Below, in pieces: positions 38,301 through 52,599 of a stretch of 64,000 nt of DNA. The notes beneath the pieces were generated by a model. The model made no database searches. It had not been told where the DNA came from and was given only the letters and a program-made list of their open reading frames with translations. The stretch lies in contig VZSF01000982.1 in the NCBI GenBank assembly GCA_013398295.1, positions 661,475 to 725,474 of the forward strand. The letters run 5' to 3'. Position 1 is the first letter of the stretch. Every line of letters begins with the position of its first letter. Made by a program: the position numbers and the translations under genes. Origin of the DNA: Chionis minor (lineage: Eukaryota; Chordata; Aves; Charadriiformes; Chionididae).

Positions 38301-41300
38301 AGTCAGTGTCAGAATTGGAAGCAGAATCCCTCACTCGCTCCTGTTTATTTGCCTCCTATCAGATGCTTACACATAGCAGAGGTAATGATGTAGCTCTTAA
38401 AAAATACTGCAAATTACAAGTCTGTCACATTAATATGATTAATTTGAACTAAAAGCTGTAGCTAAGATACTGCTAAGGCACAGTTGCGTGTAGAGCTGTA
38501 AAGCTGTATATGCAGCTATAGCATAACTGCCTGTTCCTTTCTCTCCATATTCTGTAATGGCAGGAAAGGACTGATCTGTTAATTTTATTTTTGGCAGTGT
38601 CAATGTTGGTGTTGGGAGAACAATCTTTTAAATAATATATTGAATTCAAATTGCAGTTGTCTAAAATATACTCAACTGAAAAAGTACCTTCAATAAAAAT
38701 ACCTAAAATAACCAAATCACTACAAGCCATTACAGATATCCCAAAACAATGGACACTTGACTTCCCAAATGAAACCTAAGTGGTAGACTTAACAGTAAGG
38801 TGGTGCAAATTAGCTTATGCCAGTTCCATGCTTTTAAACATAAACTGTAGCAGTTTAAAAAGAAACACAGGCTTCTGAAGATGCAAGTGATGGAGAAAAG
38901 AACTTTATGTTTTGGGTTTATTTTGATTTTTGAACCTGTTTGTCTGAGAGGCAGTTCAATGTTTTGAGTTCTCAGAATGTAGAAAGACAGGGGGATTTCC
39001 ATCCCCTCCAGCAACTGCCTGCCCCAGCTGCTTGATGGAGGTCATCTCCTGCTTCCCCTCTGGTCATTGCCTCTCTCTGCTGCCCCCACCTTCGCACCAG
39101 AGCAGGAGCCCTGTGGCTCTCCTGTCCCCTTTTGCCCATTCCAGGCCTCAGCTCCTTATTTCCAAGGCTCCTGCTCCTATTTTAGCCCGTTGCCAGCTGC
39201 CCAGGGAAGGGCTGCCGTAGGATGCTGAGTACTGCTTGCTGTGTGAGTGCTGACCCTTGGGGAGATGGAGGGCGGTGCAGTCTGGCTCTGGTAGGATAGG
39301 CTGTCTTCTCCAGAAGGGCAGGGAAGTGAGGCAAGAGCAGTTGGAGCACGTTTCCCAGCATCCAGCTGAAATGACCAACAAGGTAATTCCAAATTACCAG
39401 AAAGATAGCCTTCATGCTACCATGGCAACAAAAGTTCCAGTCCTGTCTGAATTTGTGATTCATGGAAAAAATAAGGTAAGAATTGGCAAGGCTAGCCCTG
39501 CCTTTCCTTCTACGCTTTCGTTTTCAGTTTCTCAGTGAGGCAGTATTTGAGGTTGACATTGAAAGGGAATGTTCATGTTTAAAACCAAATTGGAAGTGTT
39601 TGGTTTTCTTGCATTCTTTTTAAGAGAGTGGAAACATTTCATCCTTGGTACAAGAAAGCTTTTATTGAGCCAAGCTTGAGCTAAGTATGATGAGAAGTCA
39701 ATAAAACTTGTAAGTAGATTGAAGGTTTTTCAAGTTTGCATGAACTTTTGTCCGGTGAGCCTTTGTCCTGCTAAGAAAATCTCTAGCTTGAAGGTTAAGA
39801 TGAATTAGGTGACTTTTCATTATTCAAAGAATGAAGGCTGTGTTCCTACCCTCGTTCCTGTTCCTTTGCATATGGTTCTTTCACCCATTCAGTCTGTGCT
39901 AGTCGAGGACGAGGACTGTTTGCAGAAGGCACTATAGAGCACTCTGTCTCTCATCCAGCAACAGCTGAATACTTTATGGAAGTATATTAAGTCCTTGACA
40001 GGAGAAGGTAGCCAGCTGGCTGCTGCAGCAGGATGTTCTTGTTCTCCCTCACAACCAAAAAGGAGGAGTTGGCAGAGCGCCTGCTGAGTTCGCTGAGGAA
40101 GAGGGAAGGCACAGACTCTTGCAGTATTTTAACTAGGTGGGCCATTAACCAGAAAAATAAAGCAAAAAGCACACGTTTCAAGTCTGTCCAGGCCACCAAC
40201 TGGAAAGTGGTAAAGGGCTGACTTTAATATGAGTAATTACCACCCAAGAGCCTCCATGGTCTGGGGTAGCTTAAGAATCTGCTTGCTTAAAGGTTGTAAA
40301 CCAGTAAAGTAACTACACCAGTATTTGTCCTGCTTTAAACAGCTTGCAGAGCGGTGGTGTCTCACTGGTTAAAATCGTGAAGTGACAGTTCTACATAAGC
40401 TGGAGTTTGGAGTTTATTTGACTGTCCTTTCTTGTCCTAATGAGTACAGTTCAAGTCAAGATGTCAGTGTGGGTTACCAAGAAAGATAATTGAAAAGAAA
40501 GGAATTCACATTATAATTGGCAATTTCAGAAAAGAGAGAGCACTAGAACAGTGCTCACCATTTCATTATACCAAGTTTTGAAACGATACCAGATACTATC
40601 CAGTTGATCATTCATTTCCAAAAAAGCAAGCAGGTGAGAACAGCTTTAAGGCACAACCAATTAGCATGAAAACAGATATATATTTTGGGGGTGGATGACC
40701 GAATATGCTGAGGTACAAGGATTTGAAACAAACCAAGCCTCAGGTCGTTAATTTATAGCCCTATATGCTTCCTCGAATGAACTCTCCCAAGAAATACTGT
40801 GTGGATGCTCCATTCCCTGATAAAGAGAAGCTCCTCATTTAAGCACTGAAGTTGGTGGTCCAGGAGGTGTTTCCATTAATGTAATGAAGGAATCCTACTG
40901 GCTTATATGCACTCAAAGAACAAACTAGGTCTGGGTTCAGTGTTTGTAGATGACATTCAGTGACCTCCACTGTATTTTGGAACAGAGCTCCCAGGTTTCT
41001 TGTGAGTACTGATGATAAAGATGATATTAACCATAAATGCAGAGGCCTCTATGGATTTTTGGCGATGGAGTTTTGCATACCCAAAAGGTATGTGAAACAA
41101 ACGTGTCATAGTCGCTCAACCATTACAAATATGCATTCAGATAATATAATTCTTTGAATACGTAGTCATACTAAGCCTCTGTGTCCAAGACCCAGGTTGC
41201 CATTTATGAAGATGACTAAATATTCACGTCGTCTGGACCGACCTTTCAAAAGGCAGGAAATACTGCTCTGAATTTCTTTCCCCTAATTTTGTTTTGATTG

Positions 41301-43054
41301 ACCTCTTGGGTAGAGTTGGGGGAAAAAACCTTGAATGGTGGTATCAGTTTACGCTCCCTTCCCAAACTGGCAAAATTAAAATAAGCTCTGATACTTTTGT
41401 GCTAATTCACAGTAAATCGGATGTGTTAATTAAAAAACAAAACAAAGTTTTGACCCCTAAATGAACTGGTTACAGCTCTGGTTTAAGGTTACAGGTTGTT
41501 GTAATAGGTACTGGTTTTAGCACTATCTTAGTCACTTTTCGTCCACTTCACAAGATTAAAGATTATCTGGTACTGTTTGATGCAAGTAATGCCTCAAAAT
41601 AGCAGAACCATACAGAGGTGGGTGAGCTGTGTTGTACATCCATCTGAAGTCTGTTTTTCCTTAACTTTCATTAGCAGCAAACACATTCACACTGGAAGTA
41701 ATTTAAAATATGGGAATGCTGTATGTGTATAATGTAGATGTAACTGCTAATTGACATGTTGAAAGTAACTTTGACTCTTTGTCAAGCATACTGTGTAGTC
41801 TTTGCTTTCAGATTTATTTTGCAGCTTGCAGACCCACTTCAGCTGCTAGCAGAGCGCTATGGGCAAAGGTTGAGAGGAGGGTTGGGAATTTATTGTGCTT
41901 TTTCAGTTGTTCAGAGAAGAGGGGAGGGATACAGCTCAGGTTTCTCTTAACAAGTTGAAGGAATTTCAGCCCGTGTTTTTAGACTCGCAACTGCTTGAGG
42001 CTTCAAAGCTGTATATGTGTGAAAGAGAGAGAAGGAGGAATACACAACAGTGCTAATCTAATGTTAACTTAAATGTAAGGGTTGAAACTCCAGCTTTAAG
42101 AAAACATCTGTGGTAGCAGAGGGGATATTCAAAACACATGCATTCAGTGCTCTCAGAAACAGGTAATGCATCATAAAGAACTCCACATCCTGTTCAGCAG
42201 GATATTGATTGTGTATTCAATTTTTTAAAAATCGGTGGCTATTTTTCAGTTTTACTTGCAAGGGAAATAGTATAAACTGACCAGCTATTTTCTTACGGAG
42301 CATTCTGTATGTAATCTGTGGTAAGGACAATAATTTTATAGAATTCATCATACATTGAAGAATTGGACATAAGGAGAGGTTAATTCTTTTTTTTTTTTTA
42401 AATACCTCTAGTTTCATTTGGAGGAAGAAAATAGGAAGTTTTAATTGCTTATTTTTACTTCTGATCCAAGTACTGAGAGCACTTAAATCTCTCTCCTGTT
42501 TTTTACTCTGTGTGTTGTCAGACTTCTAATGTCTCCAGCTGAAAAAGGAAATTAAGTTGGAATCCCAGTTCCATCTGTTCTTTTGTACAGCAGCACTTTC
42601 TCACAACAGGGCAGCTACTTGAAGCGGAGCAGAAATGCGTTGCCAGTTTGTCTCAAACTTGCTAACCACATGGGAAAAGCTCAAGAGCAGAGACAGGAAT
42701 CTTGGCCTTAGTCTGTATTGTCCCCTTTTGCATGGGGGCAGAGGAACTCCGAGACCTGAGGAAGTGTTCGTTACTGGGCCCAGGAGCTTGTTTTTGGGAG
42801 GGAGGTAGCTCTGCTATAGACTTCTGCAACAAATCTAGCTCAGTGTGTTGCATTAAAAGAATGCAGTGAATAGGCAAAATAAACCTGACAATTATTAAAA
42901 TGTCTCATTTCTCTCCTACAGTTCGGTAATCTGTTTCAGATTGCGGATGACTGAGCAGAAGTTGTTAGATTTTATATCAGTTAAACAGTAGTGTTGTATT
43001 ATTATGCTATTTAAGGAGAAAGTGAGAGAGTATGTGTGTGTTAGTATATGACAT
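35376..43054. other. Intronic DNA; no gene seen
   Basis: No gene or nameable transposon found. The segment 36480-36740 is AT-rich with several TAATT words and looks single-copy. 39020-39480 is GC-richer and contains a plausible acceptor (ctgcccccaccttcgcaccag) and donor (aag|gtaagaa at about 39475) around an unrecognised ORF. 40020-40221 has a short Lys/Glu-rich ORF without known homology. Confidence 0.5.
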
Positions 43055-43232
43055 TACAGGATCACAGACTGGCTGAGGTTAGAAGGGACCTCTGGAGGTC
43101 ACCTGGTCCATCCCTCCGGCTCAGGCAGGATCATCCAGAATGATGTCCAGGCAGCTTTTGAAAACCTCCAGGAATGGAGACTCCACAACCCTCATGGGCA
43201 ACCTGTACCAGTACTCAGTCACCCTCGCAGTT
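43055..43232 (-). mobile_element. CR1 LINE 3' fragment (minus strand)
   Basis: A clear antisense CR1 3' UTR: ggatcacagactggctgagg, ttagaagggacctctggagg, aggatcatccagaatgatgt, ccaggcagcttttgaaaacc, tccaggaatggagactccac and aaccctcatgggcaacctgt follow in consensus order up to the 'cagtcaccctcgcag' block. It is about 178 bases, better preserved than the other tails, 5'-truncated, and its ORF remnants are meaningless. Confidence 0.93.
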
Positions 43233-46200
43233 TCTAGATCGCTGGTGGCTGTATTGACAATCGCTCCTCAGGGCCCCACATATACATTTGTCAATTTGGG
43301 GCATGTAGTGTTTGCAAGGAAATCTCACTGAATGCGTTAGGTTACTTTTACTATTTAGTTGGTGAATTCTCAACAGTGGACAATCCACTCCTAATCACCA
43401 GGAGTTAAGGGATGAAACTGCACTTGAACCACTGCCAGATGTGGAACATAAAGATACAGGATCTCGTATCAGCAAGGCTTCAAAGGAACCTGCCATCAAC
43501 TATATAGAAACCTTTGGCTCATGAGCCAGTTCCTATGTGGAACTAGGTGGATAGGATGCCATGCACATGTTCTGAAACAACAGAATTACCACCAGCAGTC
43601 CTTAACAGACTTATGTGCCTTAGGGATGTCTTTTGTTTTTTCACTTTTGAGAGGTGATTTTGTTACGAGACTTGGTGGAAGTCATTGGAGAAATGAATGT
43701 TTGATTTTGCAATTTTAAACTGCTTGGAAGAAAGGTTGATGATTCAACTAGCACAGCTTTTAGTGCTCCTGCTATTACAAAAGATAAGTTTTACAAAATG
43801 TATTTTAATGTATATGTGTTAGCATTGGAAATTATTATTTACATTTTGGAGTTAATAATACACATCATACAGCCACTGGAATACACTGACTTGGGGTGTT
43901 AGATGCAGTAGCTACAGACAGGGATAGGAAGTTCCTGCTTAATCTTCACATTTGTAATCTGTACAGAGAAGAGAGAATTATTCTGTCTCTACTTCCATTC
44001 ATCCTTTGCAAAAGAAGAGAGAGTTAGGGATGTGATTTGAGGAGTGACACAAGGGTTTTGTACCAGAGCTGTGAAAAAGTGGTTTCTTGGGACTGAGTGC
44101 AGCAATCACAAAATAACCATTTCATCTAATATGAGAAATTACAGATATTTTAGCAGAGTTCCTTGCCAAAGATTAAGCATTTACATTCATTTCTAACAGT
44201 TAAAGATATCTGGAAGCTTTAGTGTAATCCCATGGGATGAGGCTTCATAAACTGCAAAACCATCTGATAAATAGGTATTTAGGCTTGGTTAGGACTTTGT
44301 CCCCTGGAGTCATACTAAGCTTGGGTTTATCTCATGTGTCATTTGTTTGGGATGCTTTTATTCAATAAACTCTCCCTGATTAATCATAACATTTACTCAG
44401 ACCCACTCTGTTTAATGTGCCTTGATGTTTTTTGTGGTTTTTTTTCCTTCCCCTAGCTAGCAAGAACATAGTGCTATGTAGGGATGGAAGTGCCCCTTCA
44501 CTGCGGGAATTCTTTTCCAAAAGTCCAAAATAGCCCAGATCCAAGATTTTTGTGGCAAACACACTGCATAATGGCTCTAGTAAGCTAGAAATGCTGGGTT
44601 ACTAACTCATTGATTATTTTTGTCATATTAACCTTGAACTACTAAATCAGGCAGTAGTTGCTGTTCTGAGTGCAAGCAGGAACCGTAGCTGGCATCAGCA
44701 CCTATTATGCTGTTTTGCATTCTCTGCCTGTAGCCAGATTCTTGTGTTTCACTCCGGTACCTGCTGACATTTACAGACCTAAATTCTTGAATGGCAGGTG
44801 GACTGTGACAGTCAAAAATATGCATGTGCAAACTTACGAGATGGAGATCATACTTAAATGCCTTACAGGGGAAGGGAACCCAAAATGCAAAGCCAGGACA
44901 AATTATCTGTATAACTTGATACTATTAGCAGCTGTTGTCAACTTCTGTCAGACAAGTTATTCAAAGTCAAGTGTTTATAAAGCATCCTGTATCCCTCTAC
45001 CTGAATAATGTCCTGTTAAAAGTATTAAGAAAGTTCAAATATAATTCTTTTGAGATATTTGTAGAACCAGGGTAATATAAAAGACTGCTTCTGTCGTTTG
45101 TAAAAGTGCCCCACAATGTTTATGTTCTAAACACTGAGGTTTATAATTTATATTAAAAGGGCAGCCACATATTTTTCCTTATAGTTTATCCACTCCTCAT
45201 TTTTTGCAACTGGGCAAAAATCTGAATCTTCTGTTTTGAAGCATCTCCATCTGGAATTATCCCACCGATTAAGCTTCATAGGAGACAATGTTTATTTCAT
45301 TTTTAAGTGAGAGGAAAATACAGCCGTAAACAGGAATCTGTAGCTTTATCATTCTTGTTCCATTGACTGCCAAACCACTGTTTTTTCCCACCATGGTTCT
45401 GGTTCTTGAATATCCATCAGTTACAATTTCATATATTCTCACCGCTGGCAGTAACACACATGTTTTCATTTACTGCATTATGGATATTCTCTAGACAACC
45501 AGTCTGTTGAAAAGAAATTAATCCCAGCAGTGAACTAAGATACTGAATTCTCAGCAGTTTGTGAATTCATGTTTTTACAGTGGAGCTATTTATATCTGGA
45601 TTGAATTAATTTGAATATGTAACCAGGTGGTTGTGGTTACATCTTTTATTATCCATTGGATGTGAAAAGCCAGCAGAATGCAACTGCAGGATGGGAAAAC
45701 TCAGTAAATGCATTTGGGAAATACAGCACTGTATGGTTGAAAACTCAGCTTTTATTTCTCTCATTTCTCTCTGTGATTTCAGGCACGACCAGGATCAAGG
45801 AATACGATTATACAGTATATTGTAGTTATAATATCCTAAGTATGGCACACTAGATATGATTTTTAGATCTGACTCATTTTAAAATTTCACTGAAGATGAA
45901 AATCTAGTAAGGTGTTGCTATTTTATCCTGTGGTCCCCATTTCACCAGCAGTGAAAAGTTGCAAAACATCCAGACAACATCTTAGAAAACCTCTTTTGAA
46001 GGAGCGTGGAGACTTTATAGATTACTTATAAAGCCCGTTATTAAGCTGCAAATTCATACTCAGCAGGGTTGTGCTTTTTGTCTGTCTTTTCCGATGAATA
46101 TTCAAAATTGTTGGCTCAAGGAAGAAATGGGCTTAGTCCTGAACTGTGTTTTACATGGAGCAAAGAAACCAAAAAGCTTTAAGTAGATATTAAGCACTTT

Positions 46201-49200
46201 AAATTACCCAATCAATTTTCTTCAAACTGGGTTGCTTCTTTTAAAAGGAAGCTCACTTAAAATGCAACTTCTGTCTGTAATTATCTCCTGTACTCTATTT
46301 CACTGAGATTGAAGGTTAAAGGGAATTGAAAAATTGAAGGGATTTTTTACCTCTGTCCTTGATTTGTTGTTGTGCACTTTGAGATAATTTCATAGCAAAA
46401 ACTGGAGAAAGCGACGAACTTGGAAAATTGTAAATGCAAGTAAAAACTCCACTGACAAATTCTTTAGGATTCTATTAAGCCCCAGTTAGGTGTGTCCCCA
46501 TGATGTTAGTCTCAGCTGTAATACTCGGTCATACTTGCTGTAACTAAACAGCAACTGCACAGGGTGGATAGGAGTGACTCCTGAAGAAGTGCCTGTTCTG
46601 GAGGTTGTCTTTGATAGGACATGGATGATATGCTTTCTAACACTGAGCAGTTAGTTCCTGATCTTTGGACGAGAAGGGATTTAGGATGATGGATACACCT
46701 GGCTTTTTTTCCAGAGGCTGCATTGAAACTAGTCTTGCTTCCCCCTCGAAGACTTGTACTGGGAATCTGCTATTTATGATGTATTACTTTTAGTAGCAGT
46801 CTCTAAACACAGCCTGTCTTTTTCAAGATGACAACATTCCTGGAATCAAAAGTTTCTGAAATGTTAGTAAATAATTACATAGTTTGTTTGCAAAGAAGTA
46901 TGCAGGCAGTGAATTTGAATACATGCAGATAGTTCAGCATTTTTAATAAGAGGATAGCTAGAGGATTAGAAAATATCTGTTTTAGAAAGTGTTCTGTTGG
47001 TTTCTTTTTCGCTATATTGATTTTACAAATTCTTTTTATCTAGTGACTAACATATGCATGAGGAATATTTTTGTAATCCCATGTGTCTGAGGGGCAGCAT
47101 CTCTGTTGAAATGTGTTTCCTAGATCAGTCTCAATCAGAATATTCTCTTCTATCTTGAGTCAATATACAAAGAAAACTCATGCAGTTTTATTTTGTAAGT
47201 GGCAAAAAGAAAGGAAGCTATACGGTTGTTTTGATATGGAAACACTAGGAAGACTTTTCTTCCTGCTACATGTGTACAAGATACATGTTGATAAAGCAGT
47301 ACAAATTATTTTGAGAATACCCATCAGACTCTGTAATCTCATGGAAAACTTCTGACAGATGTTTGATTTAGAGGACGTTATAGTGCATTCTGGTTTTCCT
47401 TCTGCAAATTGCTGTATTTGAATGCAATCAGCATCTTTGTTACACATTCACCTACTCCTGTGTCTTTCGTCCCTGAATTTAATAATTTCCACAGGAGCAG
47501 TTTGGGAATGGTGGTGGTGCTTTCTCACGCCACAGCAAATAACATTAAGCAGAGAAAGTACTTCAGAAGAAACTGTTACTTTTAGAGTTAATGCCTCTCT
47601 ATATATTGTGGCAACGGGGAAATACATCTGACAGAGAAATCGTTTGTTTTGAGGTGTAATTTTTTTGTGCTTCGGGGACCAACCAAACCCCAGTGACTCA
47701 CGCTTGTACTGATGGTGGAGCCTCCCTGAGGTTTCTCTCCGTGAAGAGCAGCTCCCCGCCCTGGCCGAGGCTTAGCTCCCCTCAGAAAAACCAGATCCTT
47801 CCACAGAAAACGTGAAATCGGGAGGCACAAGCCATGGTTGGCACCCCTCAGGCCTCCGCCGCAGATGTGGTTGCGTTGACAGCAGACCTGAAAATGGTGA
47901 GATGCAAAAGATGTGTTTTCCTGGCATCGCCTGGTGGGCTCCGGTCGGGAAAGCTGGGTTAGTTAGGGCACGTGTAGTGAGAGGAAAGCTGAGGGCTGAT
48001 GTAGGGTAGAAGGGATGGAGAAAGGCCAGAAAGCTGGTTTGGGTGTGGAAATGGAGGCTATGGCAGCATGTTGTCTGACCACGGGCTTCAGTCCCGTTCC
48101 CCAGGAGATCAGGGGTATTGAATGGGAAGCGTGCTCTTGGCATGGCTCGGTGGGATGGGTGCAAGTAAGTTGCTCCTTGCTTGGATCCGGTCCTTCTTTC
48201 TCCTGCCCCTCACAAAGCTGCGGCATCACTCCTGGCTAAACATTGAACAGCACGTTCTGTGAAGTTATACGCCGCTTTAAGTGGTTCTGTAACTATCTTC
48301 TCGTTTCTGCTGTCGTATTTAATGCAGCGACTTCTTGGAGAGTATGCCTAAGAGTTTAAATAAATAAATAAGTTCTTAGTAGTTCCTGAGGTTCTCTTTG
48401 ATTTTCCTGGTCTCTGCAGGAATGCCACTAGGCTCTATCTTTCCATTTTATGCATGAGAGTGTATGCAGGGCACACTAAACCACTGCCTGGGAGTGTGGT
48501 ACAGCATAGAACGTACACAGTGCAGAATTAGGTTATTTGGAGCAGGCAGTTTTGGTTTTTTCCCAGCTTATAAAACAAGTATTGGGGGTGGGGTGGGGGA
48601 AGGTTCCCACAGCAGTTTTTTATACTTCAAATGTAGATACAATTCTGTAAGTGTAAAAAATAAATAGAAATATTCTCTAATAGATATGTGGGAAAGCTTC
48701 TCTGTTCTTACAGTTTTCTAGCTAATCCTTCTACTTCAGGAAGGGAAAACAGGCTGGGAAAAAATGTGCGTTCATGAAACTGAGGAATGACCCTGGGCAG
48801 CTCTGTGTAAAAGGCATTAATTGTTTGCACACCAATTAAAGGCTAAATGGCCTACTTCTTATTAGCTAAGTCTAATTTTGTTTCTAATCAGGAAACTAAA
48901 TATCAAGGAGAAAGGGCTCCTCTGATTTCTTTTTTTTCAGTGGCTATTATGTAAACATTTCATTTCAATGCACCTATCTAGGAAACAACACATGAATGGA
49001 GCAGTTCTGAATCCTTGCATTGTTGTTTTACTCAGTCTTTTTTCCTGCTACCACTGTGATTTAGAAGAGCTTCTAACTTCTGAAAAATGTTTAGCAGATG
49101 TACCGTCTAAGTAAAAATGCATTCAACATAGCAATAAAAAAGCTCTACTCTTTTTAGTACACCACTGTGGTGTATTTCTCTTCCAAAGTGAAAATCTCAC

Positions 49201-52200
49201 CCTACTAATGCTATCAGCAATGTCACTTTTTTCCTTCAAAATCAATCAAATCAAGCGTCCTTTAAGAAGAAAAATCAATTTAGCCTATTAATTAGCTGAA
49301 CTCAGTATAGTGCCTGAAGGCCAGAATGTCATTTCCCATAAGATATGCTGTAAAAATACAAACTAAATTGGAGCACTCACAGCTTGTCAGCAGAAAGGGC
49401 GCTTAATATTTCAAAATACGTCTGTAATCTTTATCACACCTGATACAAAGCTATCTAAATGTTATAATTAGATATTTTGGGTTGTATTTGTTCTGGTTTT
49501 CTTTCTGACACGTTAGATGCAGGAACTTCAGCCAGCCAGTGTAGCCAGCATCTGGGCAAAATGTTACTATAGCAAGCTACCAGAACGTTGTACCTGATAA
49601 TGCTTTATATTCCCAGGGTGTAAGGCTCTTTAGTTCCTCAGCCCTCAACAAAAGAGATTATAAAATTTAGATTACCAAGTCATAAATAAAGGAAAACAAA
49701 ATGAAAAAAGTTATTAAATGAAAGTGGGTGTGTTGTAACTGTTACTGCGTAGTCATAGTGATTTGTGTTCCTCCACTGCACTTCTCAAAGCTGCATGGGG
49801 AGGGTAGTACTTCTTAGTGAAATTCTGCTTCTTTACCGTTATATCTTTTTGGTGACAGTAATGAGAAGTATTGCAATGGATGTTTGGAGTGATTTGTCTT
49901 CCGAACCCAGTAGTTGGTTATGCGTAGTGTGATTTGAATGGCCATCAGGATTAGAGACAGTAAATTCGTCTCAGAGTCAAAGCTCTCTACAGAAAATCCC
50001 AGCTAATACTCAGTATCTTATAGTCCATAAAGCAGAAGGAATTCAGTTACTATTCAGAAAGACAATGTAAAGCCTTGTGTGTCCCTGGTTTCACCACGAG
50101 CAGAACTCAGGGGTAACGCGGTTCTTGTACAGAGGCTTGCCAACCTTTCAGCGAGCCGTCTGCACTAAACACCATATTCGTAACGGCAGTAACTCAATAG
50201 CACATTGGATTTCTTGTTTGCTGAGCCTGCCAACTAAGTGCTGTAGGAAAGGAAACTTTCACATATTCAACCCTGAGTAAACTGCAACTGTACAGTCCCT
50301 GCTTTTTTTTTGTGTTCTTGTAACTGCTTACCAGCTAGCAGCTTCCAGAACTTTAATGAGAACTGAGCCATGCTAACCCAAGCCGTGCAGTGTGCTTAGC
50401 AAGAAGGGTCCTATTCAAACCACAAAAAACAAATCAAAAAAGACCCCACAAAAACTCCCACTTAATGATTAAAATGTTTTATCAGTCAAGCCTTACTTTT
50501 CTTCTGAGTTTTGTATGAATTCTAGGCCATGTTTTGGACTTCGAACTCTAACGGTTAACTTAAAATAATTATAAGTAATCCAAGCTAGGTTTTGTTTTTA
50601 AGGATTACATGATTAAATTAATAAACTCTTACTGTGGACGCATCAGCAGTATAGTCTTTCATCACTTTCCCTTGTTATATTGTTTGAAGGATTTAGTTCC
50701 CTCATTTGCCCTGACTTGTATCCCTATTGTACAGTATATTTTTCCAGAGGTTCACCTGGCTTACGCTGCTTAAAATGAGAAATGGGAGAAAAAAAAATAG
50801 AAAACCTCAAGAGCTATTTATCCGTTAAGTGCCTGTTAACCAGCTGAGGAGCTTCCCTCTAAGGAAATGCATCTGAGTATCATTTAAGCAAAGATCATGT
50901 TCTGCAGCTGATCTGGTCAGGCAGATGCCAGTGGGATTCTGCAGAGCCACTCACAGAGCAGCTTGTGGGATTGGGACTGAAGATTCATTAAAACCGTTGA
51001 AATATTAAAATCACATGCGGGAGGAAACAGGAAAAGAAAAATGGAAACCACAATAATTAAAAAAATGTGGAGTTTCTTGTTGCTTCTTCAACTTACAAGT
51101 TTGGTTTGTTGGGTTTTCTTGGTGTTTTGTTTTTTGTTTTGGTTTGTTTTTTTTAAAAAAAAGGCTTTTGCAGATATATTCTCATATTTGCCAAACCCAA
51201 GAGTTTAAACATCCAGTTGGAAGGACTTAAGAATCATGTTGGTAGTTCTTTTGTTCATAAAAATCTTTCTTCTTCAAATTTTTAAACTTTCTCTGACCTT
51301 CACGGCAATGCGTGTATGACAGTTATAAATTGAAAAACTCAGCTTGCAGCACACACAGAATAATGGCACGAAGGTTCTCCAACTTTATCAGGTGCCTTCC
51401 CCACCCTGTCAAGGGTCTCAGAAGTGACGGCATCCTTCTGCCTCTTGCCTATGAGAGAAGGAGTTGCTACTGGGCTGACTCCTCCTCCCACAAGGTGGGT
51501 GAGAAGTAGTTCAGGTTACTGCTATCAAGTTCAGAATTGTATCTACTTTGGAAGTGGTTGGCATGGGAAACAAGAACACTTTCCACCGGTACTTGTTAGG
51601 CAAGTGGAGCACTATCCTGTTACATTCTGACAGGGTTGGGGTTTATTCCACCGATTATCGAACTTTCATGAGATTTTCACACTATGATACCGTTTTAATT
51701 CCCTTGTTACCGTACTGGTTTTTTACACTATGCATGGTGCTTTTCGTTAAGGGTGTTTGCCTGACCCTCAATTTGTCTCTGAATTTTTTCAACAAAAATA
51801 GTTCCTGAAGTCGCAGAAATGCAATAAAGTTACGAGGTGCTGTGCATCATCTTAAGCATGTTCTTGCTCATCTTGCTAGTTCTCAACAAATGTAATGTAA
51901 ATAGAGAGGCTTCAGTGAATTTTAAACTAACACACTTTATTCTGTTACTTTTTCGGTTGTGCTGAGGTACCAGTTCTGAGTTGTGAGCTAGAAAAACAGC
52001 TTTGCTGTGCCTGTTAACCTGTTTTTGAAAGCTCCTAATGTCACAGTGCTCTAGAGCAGAGGCTCTTGAAATTTGTGAACAGAGGGCACATGTTTTGGAT
52101 AAAGGGTTAACTCTTCTGTTTCACAAGCACTAGCTAATGTATCCTTATGTCACCTAAGTGATGCGAGGGACTGTTATCCTTCCTTATTTTATGGATGGAG

Positions 52201-52365
52201 AACCCTGTGAGAGTACATGCCCACAAGAACCAGCTCTCAGCTTTGCGCTTGACTCACGTGGGCAGGAATCTTGGTCTTCTCAGGACAGCTACTCTTAACC
52301 CCAGTCAGAGGCTGGGATGGGAAGGGGCACTCCAGGAAGATGTTCAAGGTCTGTGTAGCATTTAA
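43233..52365. other. Intronic DNA; no gene seen
   Basis: Mostly AT-rich intron. 47640-48240 stands out as GC-enriched and is listed separately. 48820-49450 is AT-rich, non-repetitive and full of ATTA/TAAT words, as in many conserved non-coding elements. 51105-51175 is a G/T then A low-complexity tract. No recognisable exon or RNA gene. Confidence 0.5.
47640..48240. other. GC-enriched patch of unknown nature
   Basis: This stretch has higher GC and CpG content than its surroundings (about 14 CpG in the first 310 bases by eye) and overlapping ORFs of 65-130 codons on both strands. I recognise no protein domain and no repeat family. It may be an old retroelement body, a regulatory island or a non-coding exon. 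Confidence 0.3.
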
Positions 52366-52381
52366 AACACCACCACCACCA

Positions 52382-52414
<33 letters not shown>
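52366..52414. repeat. (ACC)n followed by 32-A run
   Basis: A few ACC units lead into 32 uninterrupted A (52383-52414). It may be a microsatellite or the tail of a plus-strand retroposed sequence, but the upstream sequence is not a recognised retroposon or pseudogene. Length is likely variable and prone to assembly error. Confidence 0.85.
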
Positions 52415-52417
<3 letters not shown>

Positions 52418-52599
52418 CATCCCCAAAACCAAATTAAGTAACTGAGAGAAGGGAATCTGCATTTCTTGGTTCCTTCTGCCAGAGCAGATTTTGCCTTAGA
52501 CAATCACTGGATAATGTCCTAAATCTGAATAGGTATTTCCAAAAATTCAGTTGTACAGTAGAAAGCAAACATTGTGTTTCTAATGTCTTTGAATTAGTA

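Noticed and set aside
40033..40221. Short Lys/Glu-rich ORF that looks protein-like (ELAERLLSSLRKREG)
   Set aside because: No known protein matched from memory and no donor site at its end; too short to support.
44670..45008. 112-codon plus-strand ORF with hydrophobic segment
   Set aside because: No recognised homology or flanking splice sites; ordinary intron composition.
52070..52260. Possible MIR or L2-type fragment
   Set aside because: A block like 'attttatggatggagaaccctgtgaga' recalls MIR, but the rest does not follow the consensus order well enough.
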